A stretch of DNA of 14,620 bases. Origin: DAOTKC01 sp035449045. Lineage in GTDB: Bacteria; Bacillota; Clostridia; Christensenellales; CAG-917. A program made the position numbers and the translations under genes. This document shows positions 1-7,647 of this stretch, one piece after another. The number at the start of each line of letters is the position of its first letter. Position 1 is the first letter of the stretch. The stretch covers positions 1 to 14,620 of the forward strand of contig DAOTKC010000038.1 in NCBI GenBank assembly GCA_035449045.1. The letters are read 5' to 3'. The notes under the pieces were generated by a model, which did no database searches, had not been told where the DNA came from, and saw only the letters and a list, made by a program, of their open reading frames with translations.

Positions 1-2
1 CC

Positions 3-1739
3 ATGGCCGACGAAACCTTAGGCACCGAGAGCGAAGAGGATGCCGAGCAAAGCGCGGACGAAGCGGAAGAGCCCGAAGCGGACGGCGTGGAAGAGAAGCT
101 CGCCGAAGAAAAAAAGCCCAAAAAAGAGAACAAGCTTCTGGCGTTTGTTAAAAAACATCTCACCGTCTTTATATTGGCCGGTCTGGGACTGCTTGCCATT
201 TTGGGCGGGCTGATTGCCTATTTCGTGGTAACCAAGGATATGGTGTTCATATCCAAACCCGAGCAGCTTCTGGAAGCTGTGGCCGAAGGCGAGGGCGAAA
301 TTCTGGTTTTCAGAAAGGATGTCGTCGTTGATAATCTCACCATAAATAAGCCCTACACTTTCAGTCTCAAGGGCCATACGCTGACGGTTACGGGCGAGCT
401 AAAGTTTGAGCTCGGCGACAGCGAAGGCGAAATACTTATCGGCACAAAAAAGAAAAAGGAATATATAAAGGGCGGCAAAGTCACGGCGGCCGCGCTTACC
501 GTAAACGCGCCCAAAGCGAGATTAAAAGCGGTTTCCGACATAATTGCGGGAGCGGCCGATATCGAGGCGTTCAGCGTTTTCTTGAACGAGTTTTTCACGG
601 ATTACGCCGAGTTTTCGGTGGAAAACCTTGAGTTTTCCGGCAAAATATACCCGATAAGTGTCGGCGCGGCGGAGGTGAAAATTCTTGCGGCGGCTTCGGC
701 TATCGTTAAATCTGAGGCCAAGGCCAACTTTGACCTCGGCGCCGCCGTCAGCATGACGCTTTCGGGCAGCGCGCTTTCAATAACAAACGGCAAAAATATC
801 GTGCTCGAGAACGGCGCCTTCGCGGGAGCGATAAGCTTTTCCCAGCTTGTCGTCATCGCGCCCGACGCCGCCGCGGGCGCGCTCACCGATATCGTAAAAG
901 ATGTCATTTTCCAGCAAAAGCTCGACGCGCCCAAGACAATCACCGTGATAAAAGAGGGCGACAAGCTGGAAATCACCGTCACCAAAGTTAAAAACGCAAC
1001 GCGCTACTTCTATACCATTAACGGCGCCGAACATATTTCGGATGGCGCCGCGCCCGAAAAATTCGAGCTTTCCGACCTCGCGCCCGGCACCTATACCATA
1101 AGAGTCAAAGCGCAGAATACCACCGAACAAGAGGGTTTTTTGCTCTATTGTGACAGCGAATTCACCGAAAAAACCTTTGACTACGCCGTCAAGCTGGCGG
1201 CTCCCGTTGTGGTCGCGACGGAAGGCACGGGCGGCGACGCCGGCAAGGTGTTCCTCTACGTCGACCACGTCAGAAGCGCCGACTTCTTCGATGTCTATAT
1301 TAACGGCGAAAAGCTTGGCAGCTTTAATAAAAATCCCGTTGAAAGCGAAAAGACTAGAATAGACATAACCGACAAGGTGGCGGCGGCGGGCAATTATTCC
1401 ATCGTCGTGACGTCGCACAGCAACAAGAGTTATTTCGAGAGCAGCGACGAGGCGCAATGCACCTACAACAAGACGGTAGCGCTCGGCGCAGTCGACCAAA
1501 TCGCGGTAGAAGAGAACGCGGGCGTCCTCGCCGTAAGCTGGCAGGCGGTCCCGAACGCCAAGTATTATAAGGTGGAAATCACAAAAGCCGCCGGCTCGCT
1601 CTTTGTAGGCGAAATCGAATCGACCACCTACACCACTGCCCTTGAGATGACTTTCGCCCTCCCCGAGGGCGCGACATCGGCCGACGTCGAAGTCACCGTC
1701 ACCGCCGTTCCCTACGGCTACTACGGCTCGGCAGACTGA
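3..1739 (+). CDS. Membrane-anchored surface protein with beta-rich stalk and FN3-like repeats (start uncertain)
   Basis: I do not recognise a named family. Residues 1-45 are very acidic and would be cytoplasmic. Lysines precede one hydrophobic helix at about 53-76, so the bulk of the protein should lie outside the membrane. Residues 84-135 have the pattern of beta-helix surface proteins (a run ending in 'LKGHTLTVTG', with regularly spaced V/I/L/T strands). Residues 140-300 are Ala/Val/Ser-rich and beta-like. Residues 308-578 can be read as three FN3-like units starting near 308, 398 and 495; the last has the typical 'LAVSWQAVPNAKYYKVEI' strand pair. There is no sortase motif and no catalytic signature. 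The ATG lies at the window edge and no ribosome binding site is visible, so the true start may be upstream. It ends 284 bases before hrcA and is probably a separate transcription unit. An envelope or adhesion role is inference only. Confidence 0.75.
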   Translation: MADETLGTESEEDAEQSADEAEEPEADGVEEKLAEEKKPKKENKLLAFVKKHLTVFILAGLGLLAILGGLIAYFVVTKDMVFISKPEQLLEAVAEGEGEILVFRKDVVVDNLTINKPYTFSLKGHTLTVTGELKFELGDSEGEILIGTKKKKEYIKGGKVTAAALTVNAPKARLKAVSDIIAGAADIEAFSVFLNEFFTDYAEFSVENLEFSGKIYPISVGAAEVKILAAASAIVKSEAKANFDLGAAVSMTLSGSALSITNGKNIVLENGAFAGAISFSQLVVIAPDAAAGALTDIVKDVIFQQKLDAPKTITVIKEGDKLEITVTKVKNATRYFYTINGAEHISDGAAPEKFELSDLAPGTYTIRVKAQNTTEQEGFLLYCDSEFTEKTFDYAVKLAAPVVVATEGTGGDAGKVFLYVDHVRSADFFDVYINGEKLGSFNKNPVESEKTRIDITDKVAAAGNYSIVVTSHSNKSYFESSDEAQCTYNKTVALGAVDQIAVEENAGVLAVSWQAVPNAKYYKVEITKAAGSLFVGEIESTTYTTALEMTFALPEGATSADVEVTVTAVPYGYYGSAD

Positions 1740-1764
1740 CAATTTTAATCCCCATTGGATTTCT

Positions 1765-1792
1765 CCCCATCAGATGACTTCATCTGATGGGG
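1765..1792. repeat. 13-bp perfect inverted repeat downstream of the surface-protein gene
   Basis: The arms CCCCATCAGATGA (1765-1777) and TCATCTGATGGGG (1780-1792) are exact reverse complements separated by CT. A competing pairing exists with ATGGGG/CCCCAT, ending at 1799. No T-tract follows, so it is not a standard intrinsic terminator. It could be a transcript-end or processing structure for the preceding gene, or part of a dispersed palindromic repeat. Confidence 0.7.
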
Positions 1793-1810
1793 GCCCCATA
1801 TAAAGCCCCA

Positions 1811-1900
1811 ATTCAAGTTTTGTCTTGAGTTAATCCGATGGGAGCAATAATAAGCCGCCGGATTCAAACTTTTTCTTGAATGCCCTCATTCGATGAGGGA
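1811..1900. repeat. Two diverged copies of a short intergenic repeat
   Basis: Unit 1 (1811-1844) and unit 2 (1862-1900) share the order ATTCAA, a T-rich loop, TCTTGA, then a (T)CGATG(A)GGGA-like end. In each unit the ATTCAA/TTGAAT-like arms can pair. Unit 2 also has a 7-bp hairpin CCCTCAT-TCG-ATGAGGG (1883-1899). The end motif ATCYGATGGGRG also occurs in the hairpin at 1765-1792 (ATCTGATGGGGG). No T-tract follows. Function is unknown. Confidence 0.5.
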
Positions 1901-1941
1901 CTAAAAAATCAAGACGCGCGAAAAAAATTTTTATTTTAAGG

Positions 1942-1969
1942 TTGACTTATCGTCAAGATGGTATATAAT
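1942..1969 (+). promoter_or_regulatory. Sigma-A-type promoter of hrcA and the heat-shock operon
   Basis: A -35 box TTGACT (1942-1947) and a perfect -10 box TATAAT (1964-1969) are separated by 16 nt. The CIRCE operator begins 4 nt after the -10 box, so transcription should start within or just before the operator, as expected for HrcA repression. Confidence 0.85.
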
Positions 1970-1973
1970 AAGA

Positions 1974-2000
1974 TTAGCAGTCGCGAGTGACGATTGCTAA
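1974..2000. promoter_or_regulatory. CIRCE operator (HrcA binding site)
   Basis: The left arm TTAGCAGTC (1974-1982), 9-nt spacer and right arm GATTGCTAA (1992-2000) match the CIRCE plan TTAGCACTC-N9-GAGTGCTAA, with one mispair between the arms. It sits between the promoter and the hrcA start and should repress hrcA-grpE-dnaK in the absence of stress. Confidence 0.93.
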
Positions 2001-2023
2001 TTTTTTTCTTTTATAACACGGAA

Positions 2024-3040
2024 ATGTCGGAAAAAGGCTTATCTCAACGCAAGATGCGGATATTGCAGGCGCTGGTGGACAGCTATGTCGAGACGGCGGA
2101 GCCCGTCTCTTCTGCCGTTATTCATGACAATTTCATAAGCGACGTCAGCCCCGCCACAATCAGGTCGGAGCTTGCCAAACTGGAGGAGCTGGGCTATATC
2201 GCACAGCCCCACACCTCGGCAGGACGCGTTCCCCTGCCCGCCGCCTACCGCCTCTACGTCGACAACATGCTGGAAAACAAGCCGCTCACCGAGGAGGAAA
2301 TCAGCATAATCGAGCAGGAGTTCGCGGGACGGCTTCAGGAAGTCGAAACGCTTACAGAGCGGACGGCGAGAATCATCAGCGACATCACCAACTACACCTC
2401 TTTCGTCATCGTCAAAGGCAACGAGGAAATTTTAATCAAGGACATCAAGCTGGTGCCTGTCGACGAGGAGCTGGCGCTAGTGCTGGTTATCACCGACGTC
2501 GGCGTCATGCGCGACCAGTTCGTCGAGCTTCCTAAAAACATCCGCGGCGAGCAGGTCTACGCCGCCAACCGCGTGCTTAAAAACATCTTTGCGGGAAAGC
2601 GCCTCTCCGAGGTCAAGGCGACCGAGGATTTAATCAATTTCGAGCTTCAGGACTACCGCGACCTCTATGAGCGGGTTTTGAACCTTTTAAAGAGCTACGC
2701 CAAGACGGGCGATAAGGTCTACGTCGAGGGCGCGCTCAAAGTTTTGGACTATCCCGAATACCGCGACGTCGAAAGCGCCAAAAAGTTTTTGACAACCGTT
2801 TCCGATAAAGAAAGCATAAGCTCGCTCGTCTACGACAGCGACAAATTCGAATTCGACGTAAAAATCGGCAAAGAGGACGGGCTGGAAAACTGCGCCCTCG
2901 TCAGCATAAGTTACAGCGTCAACGGCAAAAAATACGGCAAGGCCGGCGTCATAGGCCCCGAAAGAATGGACTATAACAAGGTCATATCCGTGTTGAATTA
3001 CCTTGCGCGCGCGTTAAACAGCAATACCGACAAAAAATAA
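2024..3040 (+). CDS. hrcA: Heat-inducible transcription repressor HrcA
   Basis: HrcA represses class I heat-shock genes by binding CIRCE; GroEL keeps it active in the family. From the ATG at 2024 it is 338 aa, normal for the family. Residues 1-80 form the winged helix, with the signature 'SPATIRSELAKLEELGY' followed by 'QPHTSAGRVP' and 'AAYRLYVD'. The central GAF-like and dimerisation region follows, and the C-terminus has the family motif 'GVIGPERMDYNKVISVLNYL'. I chose the ATG at 2024 because the longer reading begins with a TTG inside the CIRCE right arm and adds residues foreign to the family. The ribosome binding site is weak (CACGGA). It is first in the operon and autoregulated through the CIRCE 24 bases upstream; grpE starts 12 bases downstream. 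Confidence 0.95.
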   Translation: MSEKGLSQRKMRILQALVDSYVETAEPVSSAVIHDNFISDVSPATIRSELAKLEELGYIAQPHTSAGRVPLPAAYRLYVDNMLENKPLTEEEISIIEQEFAGRLQEVETLTERTARIISDITNYTSFVIVKGNEEILIKDIKLVPVDEELALVLVITDVGVMRDQFVELPKNIRGEQVYAANRVLKNIFAGKRLSEVKATEDLINFELQDYRDLYERVLNLLKSYAKTGDKVYVEGALKVLDYPEYRDVESAKKFLTTVSDKESISSLVYDSDKFEFDVKIGKEDGLENCALVSISYSVNGKKYGKAGVIGPERMDYNKVISVLNYLARALNSNTDKK

Positions 3041-3052
3041 GGAGAGAAGATT

Positions 3053-4000
3053 ATGGCATTTGACGAAAACGAGAATTTAGCCGCCGAAAACATCGGAGCT
3101 CAAGCGGAGTCCGGTGAAAGCGCGGCGGCGGTTGCCCCCGCGGAAGACCCGGCACCCCAAGCGGTTTCGGACGAAAAGGAAAACCAAACCCAAGCGTCGG
3201 CCGAGGAAGAACTTGAATCTTCCGATGATGAAGACCTTGACGATTCCGACGATGACGAGGAATATGAAGAAGGCGAAGATTGTTCTTTGGCCAAAGATCC
3301 CGTTGAGTGCGAAATCCGGCAGCTTACCCGTCAGGAACTCAAGGCTGCGAAAAAGGCCGAAAAGCTGCTTAAAAAACAACAAAAACTGATCAATAAGGAG
3401 GAGCGCAAAGTGGACGAGGAGAAAGTGTCCGAGAAGACCGAGGAGCTCAATAAGGTCATCGAGGAGCTTAAGGCGGAGCTTGAAAGAAAGAATTCCGAGC
3501 TAGCCAAAATCAATAAGCTGGCTCGGGAGTCGCAGGACAAGGTCATCGAAGTCAAGGTGCTGGCCGCCAACCTCAAAAACGATTTTGACAATTATAAAAA
3601 GAGAAACGCCGAAGTAGCGTCGCAGAGCCGCGAAGACGGCATAAACAAAGTGCTTTGCGAGCTTATTCCCATTGTCGACAACTTCGACCGCGCCAAAGCG
3701 TTCATTACCGACGCCCCCAGCTTAGAGGGCTTCATCCTCATGGAGCAGCAGTTTCATTGCACGCTTCGTAAGTTCGGCGTCGAGGAAATCGAGGCGCTGG
3801 GATGCGAGTTCGATATGAACACCATGAACGCGGTGGCGAGAGTGGAAGATGCCGAAAACGACGGCAAGGTCGTTGACGTCATCGCCAAGGGTTATAAGCG
3901 CTGCGATAAAATACTGCGCCACGCCGTGGTGAGAGTGGGCTTTGCGCCTGCTCCCGTCGAAGCTCCCTCCGAAGCTCCCGCAGACGCCGAATCGGAATAA
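3053..4000 (+). CDS. grpE: Nucleotide exchange factor GrpE with long acidic N-terminal extension
   Basis: GrpE releases ADP from DnaK in the cytoplasm. The core is at about 120-297: a long charged coiled coil (120-168), 'NLKNDFDNYKKR' (173-184), the four-helix region 'CELIPIVDNFDRA', then the beta-domain with 'KFGVEEIEALGCEFD' and 'GYKRCDKILRHAVVRV'. Family members are typically about 190-200 aa; this one is 315. The excess is residues 1-119: an Ala/Glu/Asp-rich stretch with an extreme acidic run near 53-76, then a basic helix-like segment (93-119). The first start has a good ribosome binding site (GGAG at 3041-3044). A second, stronger site precedes an in-frame GTG at residue 120, giving a 196-aa GrpE of normal size. 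The usual 'FDPNLHEAV' reads 'FDMNTMNAV'. dnaK follows after 26 bases. Confidence 0.93.
   Translation: MAFDENENLAAENIGAQAESGESAAAVAPAEDPAPQAVSDEKENQTQASAEEELESSDDEDLDDSDDDEEYEEGEDCSLAKDPVECEIRQLTRQELKAAKKAEKLLKKQQKLINKEERKVDEEKVSEKTEELNKVIEELKAELERKNSELAKINKLARESQDKVIEVKVLAANLKNDFDNYKKRNAEVASQSREDGINKVLCELIPIVDNFDRAKAFITDAPSLEGFILMEQQFHCTLRKFGVEEIEALGCEFDMNTMNAVARVEDAENDGKVVDVIAKGYKRCDKILRHAVVRVGFAPAPVEAPSEAPADAESE
3395..3412 (+). promoter_or_regulatory. Candidate internal ribosome binding site and GTG start within grpE
   Basis: AAGGAGG (3395-3401) lies 8 nt before GTG (3410-3412), which is in frame with grpE at codon 120. Initiation here would give a 196-aa protein starting exactly where the conserved coiled coil begins. 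The spacing is ideal and the motif is better than that of several annotated starts in this window. Chance is possible, because AAG-GAG-G also encodes Lys-Glu in a Lys/Glu-rich helix. Confidence 0.45.
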
Positions 4001-4026
4001 TTCTTTAGTGTGACAAGGAGAAAATT

Positions 4027-5556
4027 ATGTCTAAGGTTATCGGTATCGACCTCGGAACAACCAACTCTTGCGTCGCCGTCTTGGAAAACGGCTCGCCCGT
4101 CGTCATCGCCAACTCCGAAGGCGCGAGAACAACGCCTTCGGTGGTCGCCTTCAGAGGCGGCGAGCGGCTGGTGGGCGCTATCGCCAAAAGACAGGCGGTC
4201 GCCAATCCCGAGAACACCATAAGCTCAATAAAGCGCGACATGGGAAGCGCGCGGCTTGTCAAGGTGGAGGGAAACGAATACACGCCGCAGGAAATCTCGG
4301 CGATGATACTTTCGAAACTCAAGCTCGATGCCGAGACCTACCTCGGCGAGAAGGTCAAGGAAGCGGTCATAACCGTGCCCGCCTACTTCAGCGACAGCCA
4401 ACGCCAGGCGACTAAGGACGCCGGCACGATAGCCGGCCTTGAGGTTCTTAGAATCGTCAACGAGCCGACGGCGGCCGCGCTCGCCTACGGTCTCGACAAA
4501 GACGACAACGAACACGAAAAAATTCTCGTCTTCGACCTCGGCGGCGGCACCTTCGACGTCTCCATATTGGAGCTTGCCGACGGCGTCTTCGAGGTTTTGG
4601 CGACCTCGGGCAACAACCGCCTCGGCGGCGACGACTTCGACAACAAAATCATCAACTACATACTGGAAGACTTCCTCGCCAAGGAGAAAATCGACTTAAG
4701 GCAGGATAAGGCGGCGATGCAGCGGCTCAAGGAAGCCGCCGAAAAGGCCAAAATCGACCTTTCGGGCGTCACCAAGACGGCCATCAGCCTGCCCTTTATC
4801 TGCGCCGACGCCCAGAATCGCCCCAAGCATATCAACCTCGAACTGACGCGGGCGAAGTTCGACGCCATGACCGAGGACTTGGTCAAGATGACCATTATGC
4901 CGACACGGCAGGCACTTAAGGACGCCGCGCTCAACCCCGACCAAATCTCCAAAGTCGTCATGGTGGGCGGCTCGACGAGAATCCCCGCCGTTTTGAACGC
5001 CGTCCGCAGCCTTATGGGCAAGGAGCCCTTCACCGGCATCAACCCCGACGAGTGCGTGGCAATCGGCGCGGCGATACAGGCGGGCGTCTTAGCGCGCGAA
5101 GTGACCGACCTCGTGCTCTTGGACGTGACACCGCTTTCGCTCGGCATTGAAACGCTGGGCGGCGTCTTCACCAAGCTGATACCGAGGAACACCACTATTC
5201 CCACCTCGAGCTCGCAAATTTTCACGACGGCCGAGAACGGGCAAAACTCAGTCGACATCCACGTCCTTCAAGGCGAGCGGCAGATGGCGAAAGACAATAA
5301 GACGCTGGGGCGCTTCCAGCTTTACGGCATCGCGCCCGCGCCGGCGGGAATTCCCAAAATCGAGGTCAAATTCGATATTGACGCCAACGGCATAGTCAAC
5401 GTCAGCGCCAAGGATAAAGCGACCGGCAAGTCGACCTCGGTCATAGTGACGGCGACTACCAACTTGAGCGAGGAGGACATCAAGGAAGCCGCCAAAGAGG
5501 AAAAGGATTACGTCAAGACCGAAGTCAAGCGCATGAAAAAGAACGGCGAGATTTAA
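4027..5556 (+). CDS. dnaK: Lidless Hsp70/DnaK paralogue (truncated alpha-helical domain)
   Basis: This Hsp70 has an intact ATPase domain. Phosphate-1 'GIDLGTTNSC' is at 6-15, phosphate-2 'DLGGGTFDVSIL' at 170-181 and the adenosine motif 'VMVGGSTRIPAV' at 311-322. The interdomain linker 'DLVLLDV' (361-367) and the beta-sandwich substrate domain to about 480 ('NTTIPTSSSQIF', 'IHVLQGER', 'FDIDANGIVNVSAKDK') are present. The protein then stops after 29 residues of the alpha-helical domain. It is 509 aa against 638 for its neighbour, so the lid bundle and acidic tail are absent. It aligns with the second DnaK almost without gaps to residue 480. The end is a clean TAATAA, with no lid remnant in any frame of the next 135 bases. 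AAGGAG (4015-4020) precedes the ATG. It occupies the usual dnaK slot after grpE. It may be a fast-exchange chaperone, a regulator or a decaying duplicate; I cannot tell which. Confidence 0.93.
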   Translation: MSKVIGIDLGTTNSCVAVLENGSPVVIANSEGARTTPSVVAFRGGERLVGAIAKRQAVANPENTISSIKRDMGSARLVKVEGNEYTPQEISAMILSKLKLDAETYLGEKVKEAVITVPAYFSDSQRQATKDAGTIAGLEVLRIVNEPTAAALAYGLDKDDNEHEKILVFDLGGGTFDVSILELADGVFEVLATSGNNRLGGDDFDNKIINYILEDFLAKEKIDLRQDKAAMQRLKEAAEKAKIDLSGVTKTAISLPFICADAQNRPKHINLELTRAKFDAMTEDLVKMTIMPTRQALKDAALNPDQISKVVMVGGSTRIPAVLNAVRSLMGKEPFTGINPDECVAIGAAIQAGVLAREVTDLVLLDVTPLSLGIETLGGVFTKLIPRNTTIPTSSSQIFTTAENGQNSVDIHVLQGERQMAKDNKTLGRFQLYGIAPAPAGIPKIEVKFDIDANGIVNVSAKDKATGKSTSVIVTATTNLSEEDIKEAAKEEKDYVKTEVKRMKKNGEI

Positions 5557-5691
5557 TAACTTACTACAAATAGTTGGACAATAAAACCCGCCGATGACAC
5601 AAATAGAACTTTATAGTAACAAGTGACAAGATAAAAAGGCCTTTTGGGCAAAAAATAAAATAAACATTTATTTAAAGGAGTATAAAGCATT
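5557..5691. other. A+T-rich spacer between the two dnaK genes
   Basis: This 135-base stretch holds a strong ribosome binding site AAAGGAG (5674-5680) for the second dnaK. It also has a short palindrome AAAAGGCCTTTT (5634-5645) and an A+T-only inverted repeat AAATAAA-CA-TTTATTT (5658-5673) just before the ribosome binding site. I find no convincing promoter, CIRCE or terminator, and no sequence resembling the missing DnaK lid. Confidence 0.6.
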
Positions 5692-7608
5692 ATGGGTAAA
5701 ATTATAGGAATCGACCTTGGAACAACCAATTCCTGCGTCGCCGTTCTGGAAGGCGGCGATCCGGTGGTTATCCCCAATGCCGAAGGCAGCCGCACTACGC
5801 CCTCCGTCGTAGGATTTTCTAAAGACGGCGAGAGGCTGGTCGGCGAAATCGCCAAGAGGCAGGCGGTGGCTAACCCCGAAAACACCGTGACCTCTATTAA
5901 GAGGGATATGGGCACGGCGCGCAAAGTCAAAATTTACGGCAAGGAATACAGCCCGCAGGAAATTTCGGCGATGATTTTGGCAAAGCTTAAAAAGGACGCC
6001 GAAGCCTATCTCGGCGAGACCGTCACCGAAGCCGTCATCACCGTTCCCGCCTACTTCTCCGACGCTCAGCGCCAGGCGACCAAGGACGCGGGCAAGATAG
6101 CCGGCCTCGAAGTCAAGCGCATCATCAACGAGCCGACGGCGGCCGCGCTCGCCTACGGCCTCGACAAGGACGACATGGGCAGCCAGAAAGTGCTGATTTT
6201 CGACCTCGGCGGCGGCACATTCGACGTTTCCATTTTGGAAATCAGCGACGGTGTCTTTGAAGTTTTGGCGACCTCGGGCAACAACCGCCTCGGCGGCGAC
6301 GACTTCGATAAGCGCATCATGGACTATATGGTCGAAGAGTTCAAAGAGAAAGAGGGCATCGACCTGACCGATGACAGAATGGCGATGCAGAGAATCAAGG
6401 AAGCCGCCGAAAAGGCTAAAATCGACCTTTCGGGCGTCACCAAGACTCACATCAATCTGCCCTTCATAGCGCAGACCAAAAAAGGCCCTCTGCACCTTGA
6501 TATGGATTTGACCCGCGCCAAATTCGACCAGCTGACCGAAGAGCTCGTTCAAAAGACGATGTTGCCCACCCAGCAGGCGCTCAAGGACTCCGGCCTTTCC
6601 TTCGAAGATATCACCAAGGTTATTTTAGTCGGCGGCTCGACGCGCGTTCCCGCCGTCTACGAAGGCATCAAGAAGCTTACGGGCAAGGAGCCCTATAAAG
6701 GCATCAACCCCGACGAGTGCGTCGCAATCGGCGCCGCCATTCAAGGCGGAGTTTTGGGCGGCGAGGTCAAGGACCTCCTCCTCCTCGACGTCACGCCGCT
6801 GTCGCTCGGCATCGAGACTTTGGGCGGAATATTCACGCGTTTGATTCCCAGAAACACCACCATTCCGACTTCCAAATCGCAGATATTCTCGACCGCCGTC
6901 GACCGCCAGACCAGCGTTTCGGTGCATGTTCTGCAGGGCGAGAGAAAATTCGCCAAAGACAACAAGACGCTGGGCCGCTTCGAGCTCGGCGGCATTCCTC
7001 CCGCACCGCGCGGCGTGCCCCAGATTGAGGTCACCTTCGACATCGACGCCAACGGCATAGTCAGCGTCAAGGCCAAGGACAAGGGCACCGGCAAGCAGAA
7101 CTCGGTCACCATCACGGCGTCGACCAACCTCACCGAGAGCGACATCGACCAAGCCATTAAGGACGCCGAGAAATACGCCGAAGAAGATCAGAAGAGGAAA
7201 GAGCTTATTGAGGCCAAGAACGACGCCGAGCAGCTTATCTTCAGCGTCGAGAAATTCATGGAGGACTACAAAGAGAAGCTCTCCGCCAAAGACAAGAAGA
7301 AGCTGGAAGACCAGCTCGTGTCCGTCAAGGCCGACCTTGAAAAGGCCGAGGACGTTGACACCGTCAAGAAGCTGGTAAAGAGCCTGTCGCAGGTGTCCGA
7401 CCCCATCTTCACCAAGCTGTATTCCGAAGCGGCCGCCGAAGCCGAGGCAGAAGCCTCCGAAGAAGGCAAAGAAAAGAGCGAGGACGGCGAGGAGAAAACC
7501 GAAGAGGCGGAAGAAGAGAAATCCTCGGTCGAAGAAGACTATGCCAGCCAGTTCGACGGCGACGAGCCCGAGGGCAACGGTCCCACCGACGGACTCTGGG
7601 AAGACTAA
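5692..7608 (+). CDS. dnaK: Chaperone protein DnaK (full-length Hsp70)
   Basis: This is the ATP-dependent chaperone that works with DnaJ and GrpE in the cytoplasm. The ATPase domain (1-358) has 'GIDLGTTNSC', 'DLGGGTFDVSIL' (171-182) and 'LVGGSTRVPAV'. The linker is 'DLLLLDV' (361-367). The substrate beta-domain runs to about 480. The alpha-helical lid (481-580) carries 'AEKYAEEDQKRKELIEAKN', and a charged acidic tail (about 581-638) ends in 'GLWED'. The absence of the roughly 24-residue insertion near residue 80 is typical of Gram-positive DnaK. The start has AAAGGAG 11 nt upstream. As the only DnaK here with a lid, it is probably the principal chaperone. dnaJ follows after 101 bases. The tail does not end in the usual short acidic DnaK motif of many Firmicutes. 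Confidence 0.97.
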   Translation: MGKIIGIDLGTTNSCVAVLEGGDPVVIPNAEGSRTTPSVVGFSKDGERLVGEIAKRQAVANPENTVTSIKRDMGTARKVKIYGKEYSPQEISAMILAKLKKDAEAYLGETVTEAVITVPAYFSDAQRQATKDAGKIAGLEVKRIINEPTAAALAYGLDKDDMGSQKVLIFDLGGGTFDVSILEISDGVFEVLATSGNNRLGGDDFDKRIMDYMVEEFKEKEGIDLTDDRMAMQRIKEAAEKAKIDLSGVTKTHINLPFIAQTKKGPLHLDMDLTRAKFDQLTEELVQKTMLPTQQALKDSGLSFEDITKVILVGGSTRVPAVYEGIKKLTGKEPYKGINPDECVAIGAAIQGGVLGGEVKDLLLLDVTPLSLGIETLGGIFTRLIPRNTTIPTSKSQIFSTAVDRQTSVSVHVLQGERKFAKDNKTLGRFELGGIPPAPRGVPQIEVTFDIDANGIVSVKAKDKGTGKQNSVTITASTNLTESDIDQAIKDAEKYAEEDQKRKELIEAKNDAEQLIFSVEKFMEDYKEKLSAKDKKKLEDQLVSVKADLEKAEDVDTVKKLVKSLSQVSDPIFTKLYSEAAAEAEAEASEEGKEKSEDGEEKTEEAEEEKSSVEEDYASQFDGDEPEGNGPTDGLWED

Positions 7609-7647
7609 TAATAACATAGGAGGCCCGGCCGCCTGAATATGCAACCT

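Noticed and set aside
777..1742. Minus-strand open frame of 321 codons opposite the surface protein
   Set aside because: It is an antisense shadow of a G+C-rich gene, with no recognisable domain and no ribosome binding site logic.
1994..2023. Longer hrcA start at TTG 1994
   Set aside because: It lies within the CIRCE right arm, has no ribosome binding site and adds hydrophobic residues not found in HrcA; the ATG at 2024 begins the family sequence.
5634..5645. AAAAGGCCTTTT palindrome as a terminator after the first dnaK
   Set aside because: It has no loop, a short G+C core and no T-tract; it is more likely incidental.
5490..5691. Frameshift explanation for the short first DnaK
   Set aside because: I read the other frames and the spacer for lid helix sequence and found none; the frame ends in TAATAA followed by A+T-rich, stop-rich DNA.
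5668..7644. Long minus-strand open frames opposite the second dnaK (5668-6552 and 6625-7644)
   Set aside because: Antisense frames over dnaK are a well-known codon-bias artefact; their translations match the mirror pattern of dnaK and no protein family.
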